A stretch of 64,000 nucleotides of DNA from CAITWD01 sp963727285. Lineage in GTDB: Bacteria > Actinomycetota > Thermoleophilia > Miltoncostaeales > Miltoncostaeaceae. The position numbers and the translations under genes were made by a program. Numbering within the stretch: the first letter of the stretch is position 1; each line of letters opens with the position of its first letter. Location: positions 124,001 through 188,000 of the forward strand of contig CAVSFF010000012.1 of the NCBI GenBank assembly GCA_963727285.1. Reading direction: 5' to 3'. The notes beneath the pieces were generated by a model, which saw nothing but the letters and a program-made list of their open reading frames with translations, had not been told where the DNA came from and did no database searches. This document shows positions 32,740 through 41,402 of this stretch, in pieces.

Positions 32740-35232
32740 TCAGGCACCGGGTGCCAGCGGGTATCCGGACGCGGTGGCGCGCGCGGCCGCCGGCCCGGAG
32801 AGCATCACGTTGAGGATGTTCGTCGTCGCCTGCCGGATGATCGCCTCCACCGTCGGATCATTGCGCACGGTGGTGGTGACGATATCGGGGTCGATCGCCA
32901 GGAGCGCGGGGTCCGAGTAGACGGGGTTGGTGGTGCATGACCCGTCGAGCAGGCAGACCCACCCGCGCGTGCCGACGTCGACGACGAGCCCGTGGCCGGG
33001 ATTCGGGACCAGCGTCATCGCGCTGCCGGAGGTCGTCCCCGTGCCGCGCTGCGGGCAGGGAATCGTGCCGGTGGTGGTCACCACGCGCGTCCCGGCGGGC
33101 ATCGGTGCCGTTGACGTCGGCGTGTCGGTCTCCTGGTAGATGACCCCCTGCAGCTGCTGCCCGGGGGTCGCCCCTGATCCGGCGAAGACCCACCCGGGAC
33201 TGGACGGCACGGTCATCGGCATCAGGACGTTGGTGCATCCGAATTGTTCACCGAGGATCTTCTGCTCGGGGTTGTTGATCGGCGCCAGGCGCCACATGGT
33301 CGACGCGCGCGTCGGGCTCTTGACGTTCGGGTCGGCGGGGTTGAGCTTCCAGATGTCGAGCTCCGTATAGCGGCCCGTCGCGGTCACGGGTACCGCGTGC
33401 CAGTAGATGCTGTTCGCACCGAAGAAGGCGACGTTTGCCCCGCGCGCCAACGCGGTCTCGAGGTGGGACCGCATCCTCGGTGTCCAGTACTCGGAGTGCG
33501 ACCCGACGACCAGCGCCCCCGCGGTCGTCAGTTCGCGGCTGCCGTAGTCCAGATCGACGTCGGTCAGATAGCTGATCCCGCGGGCCTGGGATTCGGCGAA
33601 CCGCGCAAGCGGGGCGTCCTCGTCCAGGATCTGCGCCATCCCGAACCCGTCATACGGCCGATTGAGACTGACGATCGTCGACACGCCGGTGCCCGACGAA
33701 TACGCGCTGTGCCCACCCCACTGGTTGTACATCTGGTCGGTGTTGGTCGCGACGACCTGCACCATCGGCGTCGTCCGAGTGTCGTCCCTGACCACGAGCG
33801 GCACGGCACCGGCACCCGAGGGGCTGCCGACCGGCACGATGCGCAGCTCATAGATCCCTTGTGTCCAGGCGTGGGGCACCGTGAGGGTCGCCGATCGGGG
33901 CCACGGTGCGGTGACCTCGTCGGTGCGTCGGTCGACCGTCTCCCACCGTGGCGGCCCGACCACGGTCAGGACCGGGCTTGTCCACACCAATCGTCCCCCG
34001 GCGCCCTGGTAGTACCCGACCCGCCACGCCTGAATGTGCACCGCGACCGGCGTCGTGCTGCGCGTGGCCAGATAGATGCCAACGGTGCCGCCGCAGGCGG
34101 CGCTTGTCGACTGGGCGAAGCCTTGGACCAGCGGTGGTGCGATCGCCACGGGCGGCCTCCAGCCGCTGGCGCCGGGCTTTGCGTTCTCCTGGGCGACGGT
34201 CGTCGCGGCACACCCGCCATTGCGGCTGTTGGGCGGACTCAGCGGGATCGCGGCCACCGTCGCGCGGTGTGCGGTCGCGTGCGAGTCGGCGTAGCGGCGC
34301 CCGTTTCCGTGCGCGACGACCTCGACGGTGTACGTCGCACCCCCGGCCAAGCCGTGCAGCGTGACGCCCGCCCGCGAGATGGCCCGTGCAGGACCGCAGC
34401 CGGCGCCGACCCGATCGCACAGCAGGTAGCGGTACCCCGAGGCGTGCAGGACGGCGGAGACGCCGTGGATCCTGAGCGTGCCGGGTCCCGCCGTCAGGGC
34501 AAAACGCGGCGCTGGCAGTGGCACGCCCGTGGGCACGCCCGTCCGGACCGCGATCGGCGAATCGCTGCGGACGACGCCGTCACCGATCGCGATCAGCCGG
34601 ATCGTGTAGCGCACACCCCCGGCGAGACCACCGATCACGTGACCGCGTGGCGAGATTGGCGTCGCCGGACCGCAGGCGACGTCCGCCCCGTTACAGAGCC
34701 GGTAGCTGTAGCCGGTGGCGCCGGCGACGGGCGCAAAGCCCCGGATGATGAGCCGGTTCGACGCGGACCGAACGACCAGGCGCGGTGGGGCGAGGGGACG
34801 CGCGCTCGGCGCGTCGGTGCGCACACCGATTGTCGCCGCCCGCGAGATGCGCCCGTCGCGCCCTCGGACGAAGACCGCATAGCTGTAGCGGGTCCCGGGC
34901 GTCAGGCCGGTATCGACAACCGCGACCGGCCTCGGCCCGCGGGTCGGCACACCCACCCCTGCGGCGCCCCCCGACGGTGCATGGGACCCTTGGGTTCGGC
35001 GGACGATCACGCCCGCCATCCGGCCACGGGGCGGGTCGACCCAATAGAGGCTGATCGACGTCGACGAGCGCCCGGTCAGCGCAAGCCCGCGAACCGGTGG
35101 GGTCGCTGCCGTGGTGGGGCGGGCCGCAACGAGGCTCGCCGCCCCCACGAGCAGGCCGGCGATCACGATGGCGACGACGATGGCGCCGTACGCCCGGCGC
35201 GGGCCGCGGGCGCCTGCCACCCGGCTCACCAT
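32740..35232 (-). CDS. secreted FN3 / dimethylformamidase-like protein
   Basis: An 830-residue exported protein. A signal anchor (IVVAIVIAGLLVGAASLVAA) is followed by three fibronectin-III-like units; two carry the Cys pair of the unit seen at 50-58 kb (RYLLCD..GCGPA). The main domain resembles the N,N-dimethylformamidase large-subunit C-terminal domain: HIQAWRVGYYQGAGGRLVWT, ATNTDQMYNQWGGHSAYSS, LNRPYDGF, ISYLTDVDLDYGS, VVGSHSEYWTPRMRSHLE and NVAFFGANSIYWH. Many bacteria secrete such proteins without known amidase activity, so amide hydrolysis is not claimed. The start has GAGG a few bases ahead. Confidence 0.8.
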   Translation of the reverse strand: MVSRVAGARGPRRAYGAIVVAIVIAGLLVGAASLVAARPTTAATPPVRGLALTGRSSTSISLYWVDPPRGRMAGVIVRRTQGSHAPSGGAAGVGVPTRGPRPVAVVDTGLTPGTRYSYAVFVRGRDGRISRAATIGVRTDAPSARPLAPPRLVVRSASNRLIIRGFAPVAGATGYSYRLCNGADVACGPATPISPRGHVIGGLAGGVRYTIRLIAIGDGVVRSDSPIAVRTGVPTGVPLPAPRFALTAGPGTLRIHGVSAVLHASGYRYLLCDRVGAGCGPARAISRAGVTLHGLAGGATYTVEVVAHGNGRRYADSHATAHRATVAAIPLSPPNSRNGGCAATTVAQENAKPGASGWRPPVAIAPPLVQGFAQSTSAACGGTVGIYLATRSTTPVAVHIQAWRVGYYQGAGGRLVWTSPVLTVVGPPRWETVDRRTDEVTAPWPRSATLTVPHAWTQGIYELRIVPVGSPSGAGAVPLVVRDDTRTTPMVQVVATNTDQMYNQWGGHSAYSSGTGVSTIVSLNRPYDGFGMAQILDEDAPLARFAESQARGISYLTDVDLDYGSRELTTAGALVVGSHSEYWTPRMRSHLETALARGANVAFFGANSIYWHAVPVTATGRYTELDIWKLNPADPNVKSPTRASTMWRLAPINNPEQKILGEQFGCTNVLMPMTVPSSPGWVFAGSGATPGQQLQGVIYQETDTPTSTAPMPAGTRVVTTTGTIPCPQRGTGTTSGSAMTLVPNPGHGLVVDVGTRGWVCLLDGSCTTNPVYSDPALLAIDPDIVTTTVRNDPTVEAIIRQATTNILNVMLSGPAAARATASGYPLAPGA

Positions 35233-35391
35233 CGGGCCTCGGCGAGCGTCCGACCCGAAACGGCGACCGACGCCGTCACGGTCCGCACGCCCGCCGGCAT
35301 CGTGATCGACGTGCACCCGGACGATCCGGCACGGTGGGCGTCGATGGGGTTCCCGGGCATTCGGCCAGTGTAGGCGCCTGCGCGCGGGGTC

Positions 35392-35418
35392 GCCGGGCGG
35401 GCGGTCCGTCCGCCCGGC
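35392..35418 (-). terminator. hairpin after the LtrA gene
   Basis: GCCGGGCGG, nine-base loop, CCGCCCGGC, a perfect nine-base stem 94 bp past the stop at 35512. The remainder of the 35233-35511 gap shows no supported gene. Confidence 0.5.
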
Positions 35419-35511
35419 AGCTCGTGCGGCAGTGATCGCGCCGCGGGTCCCGGCGACCATCGGGTTGCCGGCCGGGTTCCCGTGCACGCACGCCCGCAGC
35501 CCAGGGCGTTC

Positions 35512-36726
35512 CTAGCCCGCCGGGACGGCCTCGACGTCCCGCTGCGGATCGGCGCTCCGCAGTCGACCCCGGTACTCGATCGCCGCCAGAACCACGAGCA
35601 CGATCGCGGCCCACAGGCCGATCCACAGCGCCGCGACGTACGGCGCGGCCGCCACCGACACGATCAGGATTGCTGCCGCCACGAGGCGCTTGACGCTGAC
35701 GGTTTGGACCATCCGCAGCCGGAAGAGGTTGTGCCCGACCAGGTACAACGCCGGCCCGCCGAGGACGGCGATCCCGCCGGCCACACCCAGGCGTGCCGTC
35801 GGGGACTCGATCAGCAGTTGATCGCCGACGGCGGACAGGATGATCCCGGCCACGATCGGGATGTGCAGATACGTGTAGGCGTCACGACCGAGCGCCTCCC
35901 GCTCCGGTCCGGCGCGTTTGAGCCGCGCCTGGGCGTAGTGGGCGACCTCGTCGAAATACAGCCACCACAGCGCTGCCGACACCACGAAGGCCGCGGTGAG
36001 CGCGGTGAGGCGCGTCGGGTTCAACGGTGCACCGCTTGCCGCCGCACCCGCGACGACGATCGATTCGCCGAGCGCAATGATGATGAACAGCTGGAACCGC
36101 TCCGAGAAGTGGGCGCTGTCGATCTGCCACTCGCTGGTCACCGAGCGGCCGATCCCCGGCGTCCAGTATCCGACCTGGGGTGCCAGGTAATCGATCGCCA
36201 GGGCGGCCACCCAGATCACCGGGCGGGCGTCGGAGGGCGCGAATGCGCCGATCACCCACAGCGGGGCGCTCACCAGGCTCCAGACGAGAATCCGCATGTA
36301 GGTCCGGCGCTGCGCGCTGGCGCGATCGGTCACGAGGACGATGAACAGGTTGCGCCCGACCTGGAGCACCACATACGCGCAGGCGAACAGCACGGCCTCC
36401 GCACCGAATGCGTGCGGGATCGCGACCGCCATCATCAGGCTCGCCAGCATGACCCCGATCAACACGAGCCGCACCGGTGCGACCTCGGGATCGAACCAGT
36501 TCGCCATCCAGGTGGTGTAGATCCACGCCCACCAGACGACCAGGAGCAAGAACAGGGTTGTGGCGGCCCCGCCCCACGTGAGATGCCGCAGCAGGTAGTG
36601 CGAGAGCTGCGTGATCGCGAAGACGAAGACGAGATCGAAGAACAACTCGAGCCAGGTCGCCTCGAGATCGTCGCCGTCGCGGGCCCGGAAGTACGGCGAC
36701 GGAGGGCGGGGCACGCTCACCGGCAT
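35512..36726 (-). CDS. LtrA family (low temperature requirement A) membrane protein
   Basis: A 404-residue protein with about ten to twelve hydrophobic helices. The N-terminal WLELFFDLVFVFAITQLSHY is the LtrA signature (E-L-F-F-D-L-V-F-V), followed by WWAWIYTTWMANWFDPE; later HFSERFQLFIIIALGESIVV and YFDEVAHYAQAR are also conserved. LtrA was named from a Listeria cold-growth gene; the molecular activity is unknown. I chose the ATG at 36724-36726 because the upstream in-frame portion is Arg-rich. It has no clear ribosome-binding site. It is divergent from the SnoaL-like gene. Confidence 0.85.
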   Translation of the reverse strand: MPVSVPRPPSPYFRARDGDDLEATWLELFFDLVFVFAITQLSHYLLRHLTWGGAATTLFLLLVVWWAWIYTTWMANWFDPEVAPVRLVLIGVMLASLMMAVAIPHAFGAEAVLFACAYVVLQVGRNLFIVLVTDRASAQRRTYMRILVWSLVSAPLWVIGAFAPSDARPVIWVAALAIDYLAPQVGYWTPGIGRSVTSEWQIDSAHFSERFQLFIIIALGESIVVAGAAASGAPLNPTRLTALTAAFVVSAALWWLYFDEVAHYAQARLKRAGPEREALGRDAYTYLHIPIVAGIILSAVGDQLLIESPTARLGVAGGIAVLGGPALYLVGHNLFRLRMVQTVSVKRLVAAAILIVSVAAAPYVAALWIGLWAAIVLVVLAAIEYRGRLRSADPQRDVEAVPAG

Positions 36727-36892
36727 CGGCGGCGCGGCCGTGACGCGGCGGCAGATCGATGTGGGCACCAAGCCATTGCGCGAGCATAAGGCCGGCGCGC
36801 GGCCGGCGCCGGGCGACCCGCGCACCGGGCACCCGGCTCGGCCGGCGATTCCCGCGGCTGAGCGGGGCATCGACGTGCGGGAACGTCGGGTC

Positions 36893-36898
36893 TACATT
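36893..36898 (+). promoter_or_regulatory. TACATT -10 element
   Basis: TACATT (TANNNT) predicts a transcript start near 36905, giving a leader of about 48 bases to the ATG at 36953. Confidence 0.4.
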
Positions 36899-36919
36899 CA
36901 GGGGACCCCGCCCCCGAAC

Positions 36920-36937
36920 GCCGCAGCGCGCTGCGGC
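36920..36937 (+). promoter_or_regulatory. perfect 18-bp palindrome touching the ribosome-binding site
   Basis: GCCGCAGCGCGCTGCGGC is self-complementary. It ends one base before AGGGAG (36939-36944), the ribosome-binding site for the gene at 36953. As RNA it could form a tight stem beside that site, or as DNA it could be an operator. Confidence 0.4.
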
Positions 36938-36952
36938 AGGGAGAACACGGTC

Positions 36953-37360
36953 ATGGATCACACCGCAACGCTTCGCCGGCTGTACGACCTGCTGACCGGC
37001 CATGATGTCGACGGCTTCGGCGCCTATCTCGCCGACGACTTCGTCGAACACGAGGAACTCCCGGAGGGCCCTCCGACACGGGAGGGCGTCAAGGAGTTCT
37101 TCCGGATGCAGATCGCCGCATTCGACGACCTCGCGATGATCGTCGAGGACATCGTCGACGGCGGCGACACGGTCGTGGCCCGGGCGCGCTTCCGCGGCAC
37201 CCACACCGGCGAGTTCATGGGGATGCCGGCAACGGGCGTGACCGTCGACGTCCCGTTCATCGACATCATGCGCTTCGGCGACGACGGCCTCGTGCACGAG
37301 CACTGGGGCGTCTTCGATGCCATGGGACTGATGCGTCAACTCCACCCCGCCGCGGACTGA
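36953..37360 (+). CDS. SnoaL-like ester cyclase family protein
   Basis: A 135-residue NTF2-fold protein: MDHTATLRRLYDLLTGHDVD, FVEHEELPEGPPTREGVKEF, DTVVARARFRGTHTGEFMGM and FIDIMRFGDDGLVHEHWGVF. This is the SnoaL/ester-cyclase pattern, with the final H-x-W-G-x-x-D that lines the pocket. In polyketide pathways relatives close an aldol ring; isolated copies such as this mostly have unknown substrates. The ATG at 36953 is preceded by AGGGAG. A hairpin overlaps its leader. It shares no detailed sequence with the other NTF2-type protein at 12793. Confidence 0.85.
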   Translation: MDHTATLRRLYDLLTGHDVDGFGAYLADDFVEHEELPEGPPTREGVKEFFRMQIAAFDDLAMIVEDIVDGGDTVVARARFRGTHTGEFMGMPATGVTVDVPFIDIMRFGDDGLVHEHWGVFDAMGLMRQLHPAAD

Positions 37361-37606
37361 CGCCAACCGCTCCGGGACGCCGCCTGCCCCGGGAGGGTCG
37401 GGCGCGCGGCCCGCCGTGCACCGGCGACCACTCCGCCGCACGGCGACCTTCGGGGCACGAGATCTTCGCCACAGGGCCAATCTCCGACGGGCCCGCCCGC
37501 GTGATACTGCGCTCCAATCCGGGGCACGCACCACGGTCCCCGGCGCTCATCTCACCGGTCACCGCGGTCGATTCACCCACCAGACCGCCCGATCAAGGAC
37601 ACTCCG

Positions 37607-37846
37607 GTGTTTGCCGTGACAGAGCCAGGCAGCGTTCCCGTCGCGTACCCCAGTTGGCTTGACTGGCGCATCGACCGGCGCACATCCGCCGATTTGGGCC
37701 CGTACGTGCTCGTGCCGTCGGACACCAGCTTCTGCGCGACCTGCTGGGGTCAGGGACGGATCTGGAGTCAGGCCCGCAACGGCGAGGGGCTGATCCCCCA
37801 CGCGTGTGCGGCATGCGACGGCGAGCGCGTGGTCCGGAACGCCTGA
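37607..37846 (+). CDS. small zinc-ribbon-like protein
   Basis: A 79-residue protein beginning at GTG with AAGGA nine bases upstream. It contains CATCWGQGRIWSQARNGEGL and then HACAACDGERVVRNA, i.e. two CxxC pairs, the second followed by D-G-E-R-V-V. This pattern of CxxCxGxG/CxxCxG recalls half of a DnaJ-type zinc ribbon and probably binds one zinc. No function is assigned. It lies between the SnoaL-like and TfoX-like genes. Confidence 0.55.
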   Translation: MFAVTEPGSVPVAYPSWLDWRIDRRTSADLGPYVLVPSDTSFCATCWGQGRIWSQARNGEGLIPHACAACDGERVVRNA

Positions 37847-37915
37847 CCGCAGTCCCGCACGACTCCCGCTGTGGCCGGTGCCGCGACGCGTGCGGTGGTG
37901 GTGCGGGGCCGTTGC

Positions 37916-37921
37916 TACCGT
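37916..37921 (+). promoter_or_regulatory. TACCGT -10 element, leaderless
   Basis: TACCGT (TANNNT) ends six bases before the ATG at 37928, so the transcript of the TfoX-like gene probably has no leader. Confidence 0.45.
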
Positions 37922-37927
37922 TGCGTC

Positions 37928-38257
37928 ATGGCATTCGATGACGGCTTGGCCGAACGTATCCGCGCGCACCTCGGCGACGACCCCGCGATCGCGGAGCGCA
38001 AGATGTTCGGCGGCCTGTGTTTTCTCGCCGACGGCAACATGTGCTGCGGCATCATCGGCTCGGACCTGATGGTCCGCGTCGGCGTCGACGCCTACGATGC
38101 CGCCCTGGCGGAGCCCGACGCGCGGGAGATGACCTTCACCGGTCGCCCCATGCGCGGCATGGTCTACGTCGGCCCGGAGGGCATCGCCGAGGATGCCGAC
38201 CTGGCCCGATGGCTCGAGCGCGGGCTGGAGTTCGCCCGCAGCCGCCCGCCGAAGTAA
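37928..38257 (+). CDS. TfoX/Sxy N-terminal domain protein
   Basis: A 109-residue single-domain protein. It has MAFDDGLAERIRAHLG, then KMFGGLCFLADGNMCCGIIG and LMVRVGVDAYDAALAEPDAR, with REMTFTGRPMRGMVYVGPEG. This matches the TfoX N-terminal domain (helix, then K-M-F-G-G-x-x-F). In gammaproteobacteria full-length TfoX/Sxy helps CRP activate competence genes; stand-alone N-terminal-domain proteins in actinobacteria have no known role. The start follows a -10 hexamer directly, with no ribosome-binding site. Confidence 0.85.
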   Translation: MAFDDGLAERIRAHLGDDPAIAERKMFGGLCFLADGNMCCGIIGSDLMVRVGVDAYDAALAEPDAREMTFTGRPMRGMVYVGPEGIAEDADLARWLERGLEFARSRPPK

Positions 38258-38283
38258 CCGCGCCACCGAGCGCGCCGCGCGGT
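38257..38283. terminator. bidirectional hairpin between convergent genes
   Basis: ACCGCGC (starting in the TfoX-like stop codon) pairs with GCGCGGT, with a 13-base loop. It lies just before the end of the convergent gene at 38291. Confidence 0.4.
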
Positions 38284-38290
38284 CCTCGGC

Positions 38291-39005
38291 TCACGCGGGC
38301 GCGGCAAGCTTCGTCACGAGGCTCCGCCACTCGTCCTCGCCGAGCCCGTGCGCGACGAGGCGGCCGGGAACCTCCGGGTCCCGCAGAAACACGTGGCAGA
38401 CGTCGCCGTCGGCGGCCAGCACGAGATCGTGGGTCGTCCGGTCGCCGGCGTCGTCGTAACGGCTGACGCTGACCAAGCGCGGTCCGGGGGCTCGCTGCGA
38501 GCACGCGATCGGCGTCGGCATCCGCGCCCCCGCGACCGCCGGTGGGCAGGCGGCCCCACAAACGGGCAAACGCCTCGCCGGTGGCCCGCAGCGCGTAGAA
38601 GTGGATCCCGAGCGCGTCGATCAGGACCTCGAGGGTGACGCCTTCGGGCTGTGGCATCAGCACAAACCGCCAGGGCCGGTCGGGCGCGGTCCCGGTGGCG
38701 CGCGCGTCGAGCACGACCCGCGAGCGCTGTTGGAATGCCAAGGCAATCCCGAGATCGCCCCGCACCTGGACCTGATCCGATCCGGGAGCCGTGGTGATCA
38801 GGTTGCGGGCGGCCAGCGAGCGCACGGCTTCGGCCACGACCTCGGGCGACGGCTCCTCCTCGAGAAAGTGCACGACGCCGCTGACGGCGTCGATTTCGGC
38901 GAGGGTGTAGCCGCCGAGCGGAACGGGGCCGGTCTCGACCAGGTGGGCGACCGCCTCGATCAGCCCGGTGGGGATGTCCGTGCCGCCCTGCGGTTCGGTC
39001 GTCAC
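38291..39005 (-). pseudogene. uncharacterised protein, coupled to the gene upstream, one-base insertion
   Basis: The corrected product has 237 residues. The N-terminal part reads MTTEPQGGTDIPTGLIEAVA, GGYTLAEIDAVSGVVHFLEE and DRPWRFVLMPQPEGVTLEVL; the C-terminal part continues PRLVSVSRYDDAGDRTTHDL and VCHVFLRDPEVPGRLVAHGL. The two lie in different frames. Removing one G from the GGGGG at 38486-38490 joins them near DRVLAAS. Its ATG overlaps the stop of the upstream gene (ATGA), so the two probably act together. The strand/helix order is reminiscent of a regulator or chaperone fold, but no family is recognised and no function is claimed. Confidence 0.5.
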
Positions 39006-39979
39006 GTGCGCTCCTTCTGGTCGGCGACCGGAACGACCCGCGCCGCATAACGGATCTCGCGATCGCCCGCGCGGGCGGTCGCCGACACGCTCGTCCCAGC
39101 CGCCGGCAGCGTCCAGCCCTGCGGCGCGACGACCGCTCCGAGGGTCGTGCGCGCGAGCTCCGACGGCGTCTCGGCCACGTAGACGTTCGACGACCCGAAC
39201 AGCCCGCGCCCGTTGCGGCTGCCGGGAACGAACACGAGCTCCTCAAGCGTGTTCGCCCGCGCGGGCGGCGGAAACCGCACGGCCAGGTCGGGGGAGGCGG
39301 ACGTGACATCGTCGTCGTCCTCGATCCGCGCCAGCATCGAGGTCAATTCGGCCTCGGCGGCGGCGGGCACCGGCACGGTCGTCGCGAGGCTCGGGGAGAG
39401 GTACATCGGCCGACGCTCGGTGTTCTTCGAGAGCCCCCAGGGGCCGACATTGCTCTTGGTGAAGCGATAGACGACGTAGTCGATCAGGTGCTTGAGGTCG
39501 GTGACCGACGGCAGGTGGAAGCCGGGGCCCATGGCGGCCGGCGTCTTCTCGAGCTGCACCCAGGTCCCGGACTCGGTCCGGCCATGCAGCTTCTCGCGAA
39601 CGAGGGGCCCCTTCAGGCCGATGTCGGGGTAGCGATGCTTGTCCACGGTGCGATGGTGGCTGGAGAGCCGCTCGCGACTCTGCGGAAACCGCCACGTCTC
39701 GTACAGCTCGGGGTCGTCGACCAAGACATGGGCGCCGCACAGCACCTCACGCAGCTGCGGGACGTCGAGCCCGTTGCGCTCGAGGTCGGCGATGATCGCC
39801 GCCTCTGCCGGCGTGAGCCGTTTGGCGGCCTGGGCGAGGCCGTTGCGGTACTTGCCGACGTGGGACGTGATCTCCACCATCAGCCGCACGCGAGTTCGCG
39901 TGCGATCGGTGTCGGAATCTTCGCTGTGGAACAGGGCGCGTGCGGCATCGATCGCCATCGTGCGATGAGCGTACGTCAT
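39002..39979 (-). CDS. uncharacterised 325-residue protein
   Basis: A soluble, Arg- and Glu-rich protein. It contains MVEITSHVGKYRNGLAQAAK and LTPAEAAIIADLERNGLDVP near the N-terminus, WVQLEKTPAAMGPGFHLPSV in the middle and NTLEELVFVPGSRNGRGLFG toward the end. I recognise no domain, signal peptide or metal motif. The start is either the ATG at 39979 or the one at 39958 (MAIDAARALF); neither has a good ribosome-binding site. It overlaps the 38291-39005 gene by four bases (ATGA), giving a two-gene unit of unknown role. Confidence 0.6.
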   Translation of the reverse strand: MTYAHRTMAIDAARALFHSEDSDTDRTRTRVRLMVEITSHVGKYRNGLAQAAKRLTPAEAAIIADLERNGLDVPQLREVLCGAHVLVDDPELYETWRFPQSRERLSSHHRTVDKHRYPDIGLKGPLVREKLHGRTESGTWVQLEKTPAAMGPGFHLPSVTDLKHLIDYVVYRFTKSNVGPWGLSKNTERRPMYLSPSLATTVPVPAAAEAELTSMLARIEDDDDVTSASPDLAVRFPPPARANTLEELVFVPGSRNGRGLFGSSNVYVAETPSELARTTLGAVVAPQGWTLPAAGTSVSATARAGDREIRYAARVVPVADQKERT

Positions 39980-40153
39980 CGGCGCGGTGCCGGTTCACCG
40001 CCCCGCGCCGCGCCCGCATCAGGTCGGGCCGCGCACCGACCGCAGCGTGGCCCGCGGTAAAGTTGATCGATACGCTTCAGTAACGCGTCCGGTGCGGTTG
40101 GCCGGCGCGCCTGACCAGACCCGACGACAGACGGCAATGGGAGCCGCTGCCGC

Positions 40154-41353
40154 ATGATCGACAACGACAGCTCCAGCGTCCTCGCGGGCGCGCGCGGCCG
40201 ATTCGCCGACGCAACGGACTTCACCCTCGGCATCGAGGAGGAGTTCCAGATCCTCGATCCCGTCACGCTGGCGCTGGCCAACCGGTATGAGGAGTTCATC
40301 GACGCCGCGCCGCCGGAGCTCGCCCGCCAACTCGACGGTGAGCTGATCGCGAGCGAGATCGAGCACAAGACCCGTCCGTACGCGCGGTTCGCGGATGCCG
40401 CCCTCGATCTCGCCCGCGGGCGGCTCGAGCTCTGCGCGCTGGCGGACACCCTCGACGCCCAGATCGCGATCACCGGCGCCCACCCGTTCAGTCCGTGGAC
40501 GGCGCAGCGCATCATCGAGACGCCCCATTACGACCGGGTTGTGGGCAATCTCGGCTACGTCGCCTGAATCAACAACACCTGGGCCGTCCACCTCCACTGC
40601 GGCGTCCGCGACGCCGACCGGGCGATCTACGTCTGCACCCGCATGCGCGAGGTCCTCCCGGAACTGCTGGCGCTGTCGGCCAACAGCCCCCTGTACGCCG
40701 GCCGCGACGTCTGGATGGCGTCGATCCGCACGCAGCTGTTCATCCGCAATCTGCCGCGCTGCGGCATCTCGGACGCCTTCCGCGATTGGAACGACTACGC
40801 CCGGTTCGTCGCGCTCCTCGAGCGCACCGGATCCATCGCCGAGTCGACCGAGCTCTGGTGGAGCGTGCGCCCGCATCCGGCCTTCGGAACCGTCGAGGTC
40901 CGTATCTGCGACGGCCAGACCGAGGGCGGCCACGCCCTCGCCCTGGCGGCCCTCGGCGTCGCGCTGATCGCCGCCTATTGCACCGAGTACAACGAGGGGC
41001 GGCACCACGATCCCCACCCTCGCGGCCACATCGAAGAGAACCTCTGGCGTGCGGCGCGCCACGGGCTCGAGGGCGAGCTCATCGATCTCGAAACCGGTGA
41101 CGCACGCTCTGCGCGCACGGCGATCACCGCGTTGCTCGAGCGAACGCGGGACCACCACGGACCACTCGGTCTCGGACCCTGGCTCGACGGGGTCGCCGAC
41201 ATGCTCGATCACGGGAACGGCGCGATCCGGCAACGGGAACTGCTCGACCGTTTCGACGGCGATCTGGTTCGCACCCATGCCGAGGCCGTCGCCCGGACGC
41301 GGGCGTCCGCCGAAGAGCTGATCCGGCGCCACGCCCCGGCCGTCACCTCCTGA
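40154..41353 (+). pseudogene. carboxylate-amine ligase (glutamate-cysteine ligase type 2), in-frame TGA
   Basis: A GCS2/YbdK-type ATP-dependent ligase of 399 codons. It begins after MIDNDSSSVLAGARGRFADA with FTLGIEEEFQILDPVT, continues DGELIASEIEHKTRPYARFA, and later has LLALSANSPLYAGRDVWMAS, STELWWSVRPHPAFGTVEVR and ICDGQTEGGHALALAALGVA, which are family ATP/Mg sites. Position 40565-40567 is TGA within LGYVA-stop-INNTWAVHLHCGV; relatives I recall have Trp there, so a single G-to-A change (TGG to TGA) explains it. Reading frame is otherwise kept. Family enzymes make gamma-glutamylcysteine or related amides. It may be a mutated gene or a sequence error. Confidence 0.78.
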
Positions 41354-41355
41354 CA

Positions 41356-41369
41356 CCCCGCGTGCGGGG
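41356..41369. terminator. hairpin between convergent genes
   Basis: CCCCGC-GT-GCGGGG lies directly after the ligase stop and before the convergent end of the DUF892 gene at 41403; the practical stem is five pairs with a four-base loop. Confidence 0.45.
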
Positions 41370-41402
41370 AGGGCGGGATCGTCCCACCGCCACCGGCGAC
41401 GG

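Noticed and set aside
35302..35373. Short plus-strand frame encoding VIDVHPDDPARWASMGF
   Set aside because: Protein-like in composition but only 23 codons, no ribosome-binding site and no support from neighbours.
40565..40567. TGA as selenocysteine codon in the ligase
   Set aside because: The family appears to have Trp rather than Cys here, and no convincing SECIS-like hairpin follows; a G-to-A change is simpler.
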